Assembly (NCBI RefSeq): GCF_019059575.1
Contig: NW_024881569.1
Coordinates: 868,001 to 932,000 of the forward strand
Reading direction: 5' to 3'
From: Amphibalanus amphitrite
Taxonomy: Eukaryota > Arthropoda > Thecostraca > Balanomorpha > Balanidae
Length of the DNA: 64,000 nucleotides
Each line of letters opens with the position of its first letter. Within the stretch, counting starts at the first letter, position 1. The notes below the pieces were generated by a model. That model saw only the letters and a list, made by a program, of their open reading frames with translations, did not search any database and was not told where the DNA came from. Of this stretch, positions 1 to 10,758 are shown in pieces. A program made the position numbers and the translations under genes.

Positions 1-37
1 ACTCGCCGCCGCAGGGCATGACTGGACATGGCCTCAG
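1..37 (+). other. possible exon end at the window edge
   Basis: A GC-rich stretch ends in a strong splice-donor match, CAG followed by GTGAGT, at 37/38. Two ATG codons (19 and 29) lie just before it, so the exon could be coding or 5' UTR. A CCGCAG at 9-14 could be an acceptor, which would make a 23-nt micro-exon, but that is weak. Nothing identifies the gene. The DNA that follows stays GC-rich to about 230, as is common at arthropod promoters. Seen: the donor consensus. Inferred: exon status and strand. Confidence 0.3.
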
Positions 38-836
38 GTGAGTGGCCCCCCGCCGAGGGCGCCGGCACGCCCGCAGTCGCGCCCGGCGGCCGCGCCGCGC
101 CGCGCCGCGCGCCGATACCGGGCGCCGCTGTGGGCCCTCCGCCCCTCTGAACGGCGCCGCGCGCCGAGCGTCCAGGCCGCCCCAAGCCGAGCCGCCGCAG
201 GAGCAGGCAGGACTTTTGGCCTGGGGAGGACTCTTCACACCTGTCAGGTCAAATTCAGGGCAGTGGTTGCGGTAGAGATCGCAATAATTTGTTTTGTGAA
301 ATTGTGCTGCTTTATATTTTTGTTTTCAAGAGCTAAGGCTTCGCGGCCTAAAGAGTGTTGAAAAACCGTGATCGAAAGTGTTTAATATTTTACACTCATA
401 ACGTCCAACTTGGCAGAGGTATTGTTAGGTCAATGTTCATCTCAGGTCAGCTACCTACCCTTACTTTGTCTAACGAAAATCAAGAACACGATCTTTTGTT
501 ATTTGTGTCCAGATCATCTAAAAAGAAAATTTTAGTTTAAACAGAACTCCAAGCTCTTTTTTTATAATTCACGAAGCCTATGCTCATTTGTGGTCCACTA
601 TTGTCAATCACCCCGAACTTAAATGTGAATACGTCAAACCTCTGGGAGGTATGCCTACAAATATTTCTGACATACGGTGTTATGGGAAGAAAAGTGGTTG
701 GAAAGGGTCAGCAGGGCTGCTATAACGTGAAACATATGCGCGCATTTTAGCGACGGAAAGTTTTCTCTCTTTTTTTTTTTGCTAAAGCTGAGCTCAGATT
801 TTTATGTAATATCCGGCCACGAATAGCTGATTTATG
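38..836. other. no gene recognised; GC-rich then AT-rich intronic/intergenic DNA
   Basis: 38-230 is very GC-rich and open in two frames only because it lacks A/T-rich stop codons. From 280 on it is AT-rich with poly-T runs. I see no conserved protein, RNA gene or clear repeat. It could be the start of an intron if the donor at 37/38 is real. Confidence 0.4.
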
Positions 837-840
837 TTAA

Positions 841-1760
841 CCTGCGCCGGACCGGGGGTGTTTGAACACCTCATCGCGGTTTATCGCAGATATATAAACA
901 ACGGCGGCGCTCAAATTTCGGACCCAGGTCTCTCAAGGCCAGGTCAACAGGTCACATCAAGTGACCTAACCAAAGAAAAAAGTTAGAATCCTCGTCATAG
1001 CTACACCGACTAAACGATCGCCTTGAAATTTTCCGTTTGATAAGAGCAGCAGTATGCACAAAATGTACATCTCAGAATTTAGATGTCAATGACCTAAGGT
1101 CAGGTCAATTTTGCGACCTCTCCATTATAAGTAAACGGGAGAAAATGTAAAGGCGTCTTTTTTGGACAAACGTCATTCCAAACACTCAACCATCGGTTTA
1201 CAGATAAACTTGACAAGTTGAACCGAAAATGGCACCAGTGACCTCTCCTTATGCTCCTGACGTCATATCAGGTCACGAAAGGTCCCAGCAGTTTTTTACA
1301 AGAACTTTTGAAAGAGACATGCTATAGCGATGAAAATGCCTCAGATGTGTTCAGCTCGACGATACGGAACGACTGATATACAACATAGCCTTTTTCCGGC
1401 CAGGTCATGACCTTGACCTGAGGTCAGATTTTCAAAATGACCTTTCAAGATCAAATTACAGTTCATTCGACGCGTCTTGACAAGAGGAATACGATGCTTG
1501 CAAAATAAATGTCACTTTCTTGAGTCGAAAGTTATTGCGGAAACTGTTTGTCATTAAAACGGCTATTTTTGAATGTTTGCTCTCTGCAGGCTAAACCGTT
1601 CTGAAGTCAAATCTGAGAACATGATGGCGATAGAGCGTTGAAAGAAGCTATCGAATGCGCTTTTCCGCGGCGCTGTAGTTCAATTGGTTGCCGAGTTATG
1701 CGCCGGGTTTTCGAAAATTGTTGGAAAAGGCAAAATTTGACGTTTGATTCCCTCTGGCGA
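841..1760 (-). mobile_element. truncated TTAA-flanked TGACCT-rich element (copy of the 25.4-26.6 kb type)
   Basis: TTAA at 837-840 is followed by a terminus beginning CCTGCGCC and a short hairpin GGTGTTTGAACACC, the same loop as in the intact element at 25405-26567. The body to about 1760 matches that element in inverted orientation: a data-rich AGGTCA/TGACCT tract, a shared segment about opposite-strand 26180-26260, and a shared segment about 25660-25760. The other terminus is missing, so this is a diverged, truncated copy. No protein is encoded. The assignment rests on visual alignment. Confidence 0.6.
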
Positions 1761-1824
1761 CTTGGTTCTTGACATCTAAAAAGCGACCCAAAGTATTTTC
1801 TTAAATTTTCTTAAAGGTAGTGTG

Positions 1825-1869
1825 CCAGCTTTCCTGGACCGTATGGAGTTAATGGCCCAGATAAGGAGA
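1825..1869 (+). repeat. 45-bp direct repeat, copy 1
   Basis: This segment recurs at 3122-3166 in the same orientation with no difference that I can see. The two copies bracket about 1.25 kb that includes the perfect hairpin at 2126-2347. The bracketed block may have been inserted within, or duplicated together with, this sequence. Confidence 0.8.
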
Positions 1870-2125
1870 ACCGGATTTTTAGAACTTATCCATACCTTCA
1901 AAACTCATGGAAACGTCTTAAATTCTCCAAATTTTGAGTACCCCAGTGCGAAATTCGCCCCGACGGGTTGTCGGTCGTACCCCAACCACATTTCACACCA
2001 CTATGAACAATAAATGCACACACTGAAATCGCTATTACCGATATGCTCATCCAATCAAGTTTCGATAAACCCGTTCAGCATCATTTCCTGCGGTTTCGAA
2101 CACGCCTGTTAGGTGGTGCGGTAGA

Positions 2126-2347
2126 CCGCGCCCAAAGCCAGGGCCCCGGTAACGTGAGGTAGCCGAGTCGGGGCAGCGTGCGCTGACCCAAGCCGGGGCC
2201 GCGCGTCCTCCCGGTGTCATGTGATAGCCCGGGGCTGCCCGCGGGGATGCGGTAGACCGCGCCCAAAGCTGCGGCCCCGGCTTGGGTCAGCGCACGCTGC
2301 CCCGACTCGGCTACCTCACGTTACCGGGGCCCTGGCTTTGGGCGCGG
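2126..2347. repeat. perfect 76-bp inverted repeat (hairpin) with 70-nt loop
   Basis: Arms 2126-2201 and 2272-2347 are reverse complements with no mismatch seen. The loop also carries a direct repeat of the outer segment (about 2119-2139 and 2250-2270, GCGGTAGACCGCGCCC). It is strongly GC-rich inside AT-rich surroundings. Perfect arms suggest a recent origin or ongoing arm-to-arm correction. It could be a fold-back element; no target duplication was found. Confidence 0.85.
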
Positions 2348-3204
2348 CTTCTGCTCATATTTTGTGGTGCGGTGGTGGTGCGTCGGGCCGCGCGCTCTGA
2401 CTTCGGCCAAGAAAATGCGTCAGCTGATCATTGTCATTTCCGCCACTTGCGTGTGGTGAAATGGGGTCATAACTTAAGAGACGGCTTTTTCATATCAATT
2501 ATTTTACATAAAATCATATTTCAAACCATAAATAATGTTCGACAGCCAAATAAAAGAAACAATACCAATACAGGCTTACAGTTTAAGGCTCGACATTGTG
2601 TTGTCTACGATTAGACAGCTGATAACTCATTCCCGTACGTCGTAACTCTATAATGACCTTTGCTCATTGTCACATGTGCGCCGCATTCGCGATTGTTGCC
2701 GACGCCTGTTTACAGGTCAGCCCACTACAGTTGTTATACATATCGAAAAACCGATAAACTTTTAGGCGAAAAAGGCACTATTCCAGGCCCATTTTTGATT
2801 TTTTTTGCGATATTAGGTAAAAACAGAAGCTTCTTATCCTAGGAAAAATAAAATGGGAAATCTTTCAAAGGTGGCACACTACCTTTAAGTATTTTTGACG
2901 CTCTTTCGAATGCCGCTTACTGCGTGTCGCTACGTGGCCCAGGAGCCTGAAACAGACTCTTTCCGCAGTCAGTAAATCACATGCAAGAGCCTCTTCAAAT
3001 AGGTACATGGAAGCACGCCCGCTTCAAGGTCGACTAACGCAAGACAATGCATTTTCATTTACAATATGCCGAATTTTGTTGTAAAATTACCGTTCTTTCG
3101 ACATTCTCGATTTTTTTCACACCAGCTTTCCTGGACCGTATGGAGTTAATGGCCCAGATAAGGAGACAATGATGATAAACGTTAAACAATGATAAACGTT
3201 AAAT
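2348..3204. other. no gene recognised
   Basis: Apart from the second copy of the 45-bp direct repeat at 3122-3166 and a small local duplication (GATAAACGTTAAA near 3175-3203), I see no coding potential or named repeat. Short open frames here show no protein-family resemblance. Confidence 0.4.
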
Positions 3205-3741
3205 GTACGGCTCTCCAGTAAAAGTCTTGTTGGTTTTGCTTTTTCGGACATATCTGGTCCTATATAATGTTTAAATGCATAAGTATCAACCCAGATTATG
3301 TGTATGCACATTTACCACGAGACTGTGAAATTTCATCGTTGTATGCCAAATACTTTCCGAGATATCCACCAAAAACCTCATTTTCTGCCGTTTGGGGTAT
3401 TCTGGCCGCAATCTTCCTGGGATCGCCTATGACATCCATGGTGCCACCTAGCGAGAGGGACGCGGAAACACAGAATCATGAATGAATCGAGCGCGTAGTA
3501 AACGGTGTATGGAAGGGAGACTCGGCAGAGGCTATCCGGGTGGCCGGCGCGCGGCGCGCCCTTAGGCATCGGCCGACCCTTCGGACCGCGTGGGGTCAGA
3601 GGTCGCGCTCGGGAAGTCTCGGCTCTGGGTTTTAGCGCTGTGCAGTCAGGAAGGGAGGGGAGGATAGCGCTAGCCCGACTGACTAGTATCTCGGCTGATT
3701 CGTGTGGGGTGGAACGGATCACAGAACGGGATGGTGGCTAG

Positions 3742-4450
3742 TGGTGGATGATGGGATGGTGGTTAGGTTAGTGCGTACTGCGTAGAACGTAGCTGAACAT
3801 GTTTTTTTCATGGCAAACAACATGCAGCATAATGTGCGGGATTATGCCAGAACTCATACAAAAAGGAACTAATATTTCGGCCGAGGGAGTGGATGAGTGC
3901 CGTGACAAAGCATGACGATGCTGCCAAAATTGGGATGCTTGTTTGCTCCCATTTTTTATTAAGTTTTAACCCTAACATGCAGCGCTTGATCCGAACTTAG
4001 AGGTCCCCGACTGACCTTGGACCTTAAAATCGCACCCGTCCGGTGCGCCACCTTTTCTTAGGGGTGCTCTTCTTGGTTGTATCTGTTCTTACCAATAACT
4101 AAAGCAAATCGAATGTATAATAAAAAAGGCATGCCTCAAACATAGTTTAATTCACATCCGCTTGTGTGCATACTTGTTTTTACCTATACCTACCTTCTCG
4201 CATCATAATATATCACTTCAGTGCTTAACCTTCAACGGAATTTTGGGTTTTCTGCATATACCCCGGCCGAGGGGGGGGGGGCGATTACGACCCCTCTCCG
4301 TCTTTTTGCCCTTAATTGAGCTAGCGCCTTGCAGATAAAACTGAGCGCGTGCGTCGTATGAGATGCAGCAACTGGTACCCGAGTTGAATGTCTCAGGTCC
4401 ACCGATAAACTCTGAGGTCAGTATAAGTGCTCCAAGTCGCGGGATCGGTT
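3742..4450. other. outer left-arm segment, no gene recognised
   Basis: This stretch pairs with about 12060-12760 in the right arm. It includes a hairpin-like G-run/C-run module (about 4262-4306, GGGGGGGGGG then CCCCTCTCC) that starts after a CTTAACCTTC, resembling the ends of the TTAA-flanked family. No protein or RNA gene is seen. Confidence 0.45.
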
Positions 4451-4822
4451 TTTGGTAAGCAACTTCACCTTAAGTGGTTACAGAGCCAAGAGTTTTGCAT
4501 GCTCAAACGCGTCGAATAGTTTACGCTTTGTTTTTGTTGAGGTCAATTTAAGGTGTTTACCTCAGGTCATGTCAGGGCAGAGCCACTCAGGCCACGAGGC
4601 TGACTCAAGGAGGTCATATCGCTTCTTCGATGCGGTAGGTCCTTACAAGTCCACTGGTGGCTTCCCGACTCGCTAGCTCAATTTGATCAGGACTTTTTGG
4701 TGAAATCTCCTGTGACCTTAGTGACGTCATAAATGAAGTCGCCTAACTTTAAGAATGGAAAAGTGAATGCTGGGGCTTGCAAAAATTGTATAAAATCGCG
4801 AATTCATGCGCTTGAGACAGCT

Positions 4823-5900
4823 TTAGATGGCTCCCGGCGCCAAAATAACAGTTTTCAAATTTCCCAATTGATTAATAATCGTGAGGTTGCGTGACCGACC
4901 TGACTTCAGGTGACTCTTAACCTTCGCATGTGTAGGGGGGGGGTCGGATGGACCCCCCATGGTTTTTCGCGAATAACTCGCGTAAAAAGAGGTCGATCGC
5001 GACGAAACTTTCAGTACCCTCGCATCGATCAATTTTACACCTACCCTGTAAATTTCATGACCCTGACCCAAATGACCTTTGACCTGTGACCTCTTTTCCG
5101 AGACCATGTTTGGCCGGAATCGCGATTTCGCGTATGTCGGCTCGCACTAGCCGCGTGTTTGCAAGCTTTTTGTGGTTTCAAACGTTCAAACATGTGATTT
5201 GATGTTACTCCCGTGTGTGTCAAGGTCACCTGAAGGTCAGGTCAGGTCATTGACCTTTGGTGACCTCGGGTGACCTCGGGTCACTTTTTCGAGTTTTACA
5301 TGTTTCTAGGCTAGTTTTTGGAGCTGAATTCGAATTTAGCAACCATTTGAACATTTACGAAGTAGTTTTGGTGACTTCGTAACATGTTACGAAGCTGTCA
5401 GAGGCGGTTGACACGTACTACGATTACCCGTCACGACGCCTACTGGTTGACCTGACCTGACCTGACCCGACCTGGTCTAAATGCTTCAAGACATCATCTG
5501 TGATCAAAACTAACACGATATTCGTGATCAGCACCCCGAAAAACCCCTTAGCAGCCACACTTTACGACTTTCTAACAGGTCCCGATTTTCCCGACTTTGG
5601 GTCATTGACCTGACCTGGAAGGTCAGGTCAGGTCACTGTTGACGTCATTGGTCAACGGCCTGACCTTAACCTTCGCACTTGTAGGAGGGTGTCGAACAGA
5701 CCTCCTACCCTCAGTTTTTCGCAAATAACTCGCGCAAAAAGCGGCTGATTGCGGCGAAACTTTCAGTACCCTCGAGTTATTCAATATTACGCCTACCCTA
5801 TAATTTGCATGACCCTGACTCAAAAGACCTTTGACTTGTGACCTGTTTTCCGAGACAATGTTTGGCCGGAATCGCGTTTTGGCGTATTTCGATTAAAACG
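4823..5900. repeat. tandem, diverged TGACCT-rich modules in the left arm
   Basis: Two diverged copies of one module lie here (about 4920-5220 and 5660-5960). Each has a G-run/C-run hairpin, the phrase TTTCGCGAATAACTCGCG or a variant, then TGACCT half-sites. Between them is a run of overlapping TGACC units at 5449-5475. At 5073-5092 three perfect TGACCT units lie with 1-nt spacers. The first module is absent from the matching place in the right arm. The short reading frames (for example 4823-5107 minus) are the module read in one frame and recur only in its copies. Confidence 0.65.
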
Positions 5901-6322
5901 CGTTTTATTGTCTTTTTGTGCCTTTAAGCGATCAAACATGTGAAAGGATGTTGATCGCATGGATTCTAGTGGGTATCAAGGTCACGTGAAGATCAGTCAG
6001 GTCACTGACCTTTGATGACCTTTGTTCACTCTTTCGAGTTCTACATGTTTCTAGGGTAGATTTTGGAGTTGATTTCGCATTTAGAAACCGTTTGAACATT
6101 TAAGAAGTAGTTTTGGTTCACTCGTAACATGTGACCTGACCTGACCTGACCCGACCTGGCCTAAATGCACGAAAACATCATCTGTGATCAAAACTAACTT
6201 GATTTTTGTGATCAGCACCCCGCAAAACTCTATAACAGCTTCACTTTACGAAGCTCTAACAGGTCCCGATTCCCCGACTTTTGAGTTATATTGACCTGTC
6301 AACCAATGACCTAGGACCTTAA

Positions 6323-7211
6323 CCCTAGCCGGCACAGGCCATTTTGCGTCCTTCGACGGCACAAGGGGGGTTGGTACGACCCCCCCTCGCGTTTGGCCCC
6401 TGATCGAGCTAGAGCCTCGCGGAAAATAACGAGCGTGTTGCCCGTCACGAGAGGAAGCCGATGATACCCAATTTTAAGGTCCTAGGTCATCGGGTGACCT
6501 TCCAGGTCAGGTCAATGACCCAAAAACCGGGAAAATCGGGACCTGTTAGAAAGTCGTAAAGAGTGGCTGCTATGTGGTTTTCCGGGGTGCTGATCACGAA
6601 TATCGTATTAGTTTTGATCAGAGATGATGTCTTTAAGCATTTAGACCAGGTCGGGTCAGGTCAGGTCAGGTCAACCGGTAGGGGTTGTTACGGGTATTCG
6701 TAATACGTGTCAACCGCCTCTGACAGCTTCGTAACATGTTACGAAGGCACCAAAACTACTTCGTAAATGTTCAAATGGTTGCTAAATTCGAATTCAGCTC
6801 CAAAAACTAGCCTAGAAGCATGTAAAACTCGAAAAAGTTAACCGAGGTCACCCGGGGTCACCAAAGGTCAATGACCTGACCTGACCTTCAGCTGACCTTG
6901 AAACCCACCCTAATGTATGGGAGCAACATCAAATCACATGTTTGAACGTTTGAAACCACGAAAAGGTTGGCAAACGCGCGGCTAATGCGAGCCGACATAC
7001 GCCGAATCGCGATTCCGGCCAAACATGGTCTCGGAAAAGAGGTCACAGATCAAAGGTCATTTGGGTCAGGGTCAAAACATTTTCAGGGTGGGTGTAAAAT
7101 TGATCAATGCGAGGGTACTGAAAGTTTCGTCGCGATCGGCCGCTTTTTACGCGAGTTATTCGCGAAAAACCTTAGGGGGGGTTGCATCAACCCCCCCTGT
7201 GCCGGCGAGGG
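6323..7211. mobile_element. TTAA-flanked ~0.89-kb element, left-arm copy
   Basis: TTAA at 6319-6322 and 7212-7215 bracket inverted ends CCCTAGCCGGCACAGG and CCTGTGCCGGCGAGGG. Each end carries a hairpin of a G run, a short loop and a C run (about 6365-6388 and 7175-7199). The inside holds overlapping AGGTCA units (6647-6674) and a row of AGGTCA half-sites with 1-nt spacers near 7040-7060. TTAA target duplications are typical of piggyBac-superfamily transposition; no transposase is present, so the element would be non-autonomous. It mirrors 9874-10758, so both copies came from the inverted duplication and not from two insertions. Confidence 0.7.
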
Positions 7212-8555
7212 TTAAAATTGGGTATCATCGGCCTCCTCTCGTCACGGGCAACACGCTCTTTTTCCGCGAAGCTCTAGCTCGATTAGGGGCTGAACGGCAA
7301 AGGGTTGGACCCTCCTCCCCCTCTTTACGATAGACGCTGGCAAAACACCAATATGGGCGAGGGTGAAAATACAGCTGCTGTCATAAAAATTCAGCTTGAA
7401 TCAAAGGTCAGGCTTGCCAAATTTCAGCTCTCGCAGCTATCAACAAAAATAAACATGTGGAGGCGGCAACCGCCTCCCCCCCCCCTCTCCTCTCGGCCAC
7501 TGCCAGCGAGGTTTTAAGCGTATCATACACGTTACAAAGCATCATATCAAGAGGACACGCCCCAGCAGTCATATGCACTGAACACAAACTTATTACCCAC
7601 GCTAGTGTATCGGCACCATAGCACATGGTCGAGACTGTCGTCAGCCACGGACTCGCACTCGACCAACCCTCTGAGCCCGTTGACTGCGGGTGACCTTGAC
7701 CTGTCAAGCCTGATCGGCCGCCGGCCGCTGCCGTGCGGTCGTTACACGCGGAGGGGAGGGAGACACAAAGCTCTACGTTATAGCTGACCTCTGGCCTTTC
7801 CCGGTGTCCTGGTCACTGACCCCGCTCCATGTCGCTGGGCAGTGGCATGGCGGTGGAAACTGGTTCTAGCCTCTACACATGCCACCATTCTAACGCTCCC
7901 CTCCCCACGCTACTACGCGGCGTGGAGTACGCTCGTGCGTAACTGGGCGGAGCAAGGGGTCACGCGATACAGGGGCGGAACTGGTTGCCCTCCCGCTCGC
8001 CGAGCGACCAACGACTAATACCCTGGAGAACCGTACGGTTCTCCAGGGTATTAGTCGTTGGTCGCTCGGCGAGCGGGAGGGCAACCAGTTCCGCCCCTGT
8101 ATCGCGTGACCCCTTGCTCCGCCCAGTTACGCACGAGCGTACTCCACGCAGCGTAGTAGCGTGGGGAGGGGAGGGTTAGAATGGTGGCATGTGTAGAGGC
8201 TAGAACCGGTTTCCACCGCCATGCCACCGCCCAGCGACATGGAGCGGGGTCAGTGACCAGGGCGCAGGGAAAGGTCAGAGGTCAGCTTTAACGTAGAGCT
8301 TTGTGTCTCCCTCCCCTCCGTGTGTAACGACCGCACGACAGCGGCCGGCCGCCGATCAGGCTTGACAGGTCAAGGTCACCCGCAGTCAACGGGCTCAGAG
8401 GGTTGGTCGAGTGCGAGTCCGTGGCTGACGACAGTCTCGACCATGTGCTATGGTGCCGATACACTAGCGTGGGTAATAAGTTTGTGTTCAGTGCATATGA
8501 CTGCTGGGGCGTGTCCTCTTGATATGATGCTTTGTAACGTGTATGATACGCTTAA

Positions 8556-9565
8556 AGGGAGATAATGACCTTTTTCCACAAAATCTGAGTTAGGATCATT
8601 TTCTGACAAAACACAACAAGTTATAATGTAAATTAAAACCATTTTGCTCAATGCGGTACCTTGCCGCAAATATCTCAACTTGAAGTCACGTTAGCGGGGA
8701 GCGCTGAAAATGACCGTTGAATAAGTACTTACATCACTTTTTGGTACTTGCATGTAATTTTGTAAAATGAGCGTATTCCTTACATTTGATCTTCATCACA
8801 TCTAGTTAGTTAATGGTCGTCTATAGTGCCTTCAAAAGATATTCATGGTTTGGGGGTGGTTTATGTCTAAATTTACGCAACTATTTTTCCTGTTCATCAT
8901 CTGAGGCCATATGCTGCTATTTTAGTAGCAACGACTCAATTTTGAATCGGTCCCGCCGACTGCACAATAAAAGAAGATAGATACAACACTTTTGCGGCAT
9001 CACTGAAAAACTTATGCAGTACTGTTATCAAAATTCTCATAACACCGTTCGACAAACCTGAAGTCTTTTAGAAATAAATATGCTTGTATTTTTCGCTTCA
9101 GGCTCTGAGGCCAAAATAATGAATTTCGTAGTCGCAATCGCAAGATTTGGCTGCGTTTCTGGCGCATGCCGTTCATTTGTGGCGCAAAATAATACTTGGA
9201 AACAAAGAAGAGTAGGCACTATGTACGAATCTAATTAATTCTAAACCGAATTAACTCTAATTCAAATTAGAATCCTTACAACCAAGCAACGACAAGGCGA
9301 TAACATAAACAAAAACCCAAGCGTCGCTGTTTGAAACAAAAGCGCCATATACTGCGACTTTTTTATAGAGAAGGACAAGAAGGACAACGCATTTCGGTGG
9401 GTGTTACAAGTACTGCAAGTACTGCTTCTTTTTTGCAAAAATAAAAACCTTTTTCACATACGAAAATGTGCTAGGAAATTTTCATATTTTATAGAAACTA
9501 CAGTAGAAATAGTATAGATGTCGAGTAATTTTTATTAAAGAAAAAAGAAAGCTCATTATCTCCCT
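8556..9565. mobile_element. 1010-bp TTAA-flanked non-autonomous transposon
   Basis: TTAA at 8552-8555 and 9566-9569 flank termini beginning AGGGAGATAATGA on each strand. The matching place in the left arm (about 7514-7518, GGTTTTAAGCG) has a single TTAA and no insert, so a filled site and an empty site can be compared directly. This supports precise TTAA insertion after the inverted duplication formed. The inside is AT-rich with no coding potential seen, so it needs a transposase from elsewhere. TTAA specificity suggests piggyBac-like mobilisation. Confidence 0.85.
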
Positions 9566-9873
9566 TTAAAACCTAGCTGGCAGTGGCCGAGAGGAGAGGG
9601 GGGGAGGCGGTTGCCGCTTCCACATGTTTATTTTTGTTGATAGCTGCGAGAGCTGAAATTTGGCAAGCCTGACCTTTGATTCAAGCTGAATTTTTATGAA
9701 AGCAGCTGTATTTTCACCCTCGCCCATATTGGTGTTTTGCCAGCGTCTATCGTAAAGAGGGGGAGGAGGGTCCGTTGGACCCCTTTGCCGTTCAGCCCCT
9801 AATCGAGCTAGAGCTTCGCGGAAAAAGAGCGTGTTGCCCGTGACAAGAGGAGGCCGATGATACCCAATTTTAA

Positions 9874-10758
9874 CCCTCGCCGGCACAGGGGGGGTTGATG
9901 CAACCCCCCCTAAGGTGTTTCGCGAATAACTCGCGTAAAAAGCGGCCGATCGCAACGAAACTTTCAGTACCCTCGCATTGATCAATTTTACACCTACCCT
10001 GATTTTTTTTTTACCCTGACCCAAATGATCTTTGACCTGTGACCTCTTTTCCGAGACCATGTTTGGCCGGAATCGCGATTCGGCGTATGTCGGCTCGCAA
10101 TTAGCCGCGCGTTTGCAAGCTTTTCGTGGTTTCAAACGTTCAAACATGTGATTTGATGTTGCTTTCATACATTAGGGTGGGTTTCAAGGTCAGCTGAAGG
10201 TCAGGTCAGGTTATTGACCTTTGGTGACCTCGGGTGACCGGTTCACTTTTTCGAGTTTTACATGCTTGCCTTCTAGGCTAGTTTTTGGAGCTGAATTCGA
10301 ATTTAGCAACCATTTGAACATTTACGATGTAGTTTTGGTGCCTTCGTAACATGTTACGAAGCTGTCAGAGGCGGTTGACACGTATTACGAATACCCGTCA
10401 CAACCCCTACCGGTTGACCTGACTCGACCTGGTCTAAATGCTTAAAGACATCATCTCTGATCAAAACTAATACGATATTCGTGATCAGCACCCCGAAAAA
10501 CCTCATGGCAGCCACACTTTACGACTTTCTAACGGGTCCCGATTTTCCCGGTTTTTGGGTCATTGACCTGACCTGGAAGGTCACCCGATGACCTAGGACC
10601 TTAAAATTGGGTATCATCGGCTTCCTCTCGTGACGGGCAACACGCTCGTTTTTTCCGCGAAGCTCTAGCTCGATCAGGGGCCAACCGCGAGGGGGGGGGG
10701 GTCGTACCAACCCCCCTTGTGCCGTCGAAGGACGCAAAATGGCCTGTGCCGGCGAGGG
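9874..10758. mobile_element. TTAA-flanked ~0.89-kb element, right-arm copy
   Basis: TTAA at 9870-9873 and 10759-10762 bracket ends CCCTCGCCGGCACAGG and CCTGTGCCGGCGAGGG. Terminal G-run/C-run hairpins lie at about 9888-9910 and 10690-10720. A TGACCT array with 1-nt spacers (one unit is degenerate, TGATCT) is near 10027-10046. It is the mirror image of 6323-7211 and is related to 22060-22955, which is an independent copy. No protein is encoded; the 200-codon frame at 9566-10168 minus crosses the element border and is not a gene. Confidence 0.7.

Noticed and set aside
3378..3722. 114-codon minus frame mirrored at 12778-13005
   Set aside because: The mirrored copy is broken by a one-base insertion near 13003 and no domain is visible, so conservation as protein is not supported.
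7980..8090. Library or sequencing fold-back artefact as explanation of the palindrome
   Set aside because: The arms carry a 1-kb insertion, a replaced segment and base differences, which a read-through artefact of one molecule would not give; it is not fully excluded without reads.
9566..10168. 200-codon minus frame (and shorter copies near 4823, 7025 and 22771)
   Set aside because: The frame runs across the border of a TTAA element and has frameshifts between copies; it follows the repeat, not a gene.
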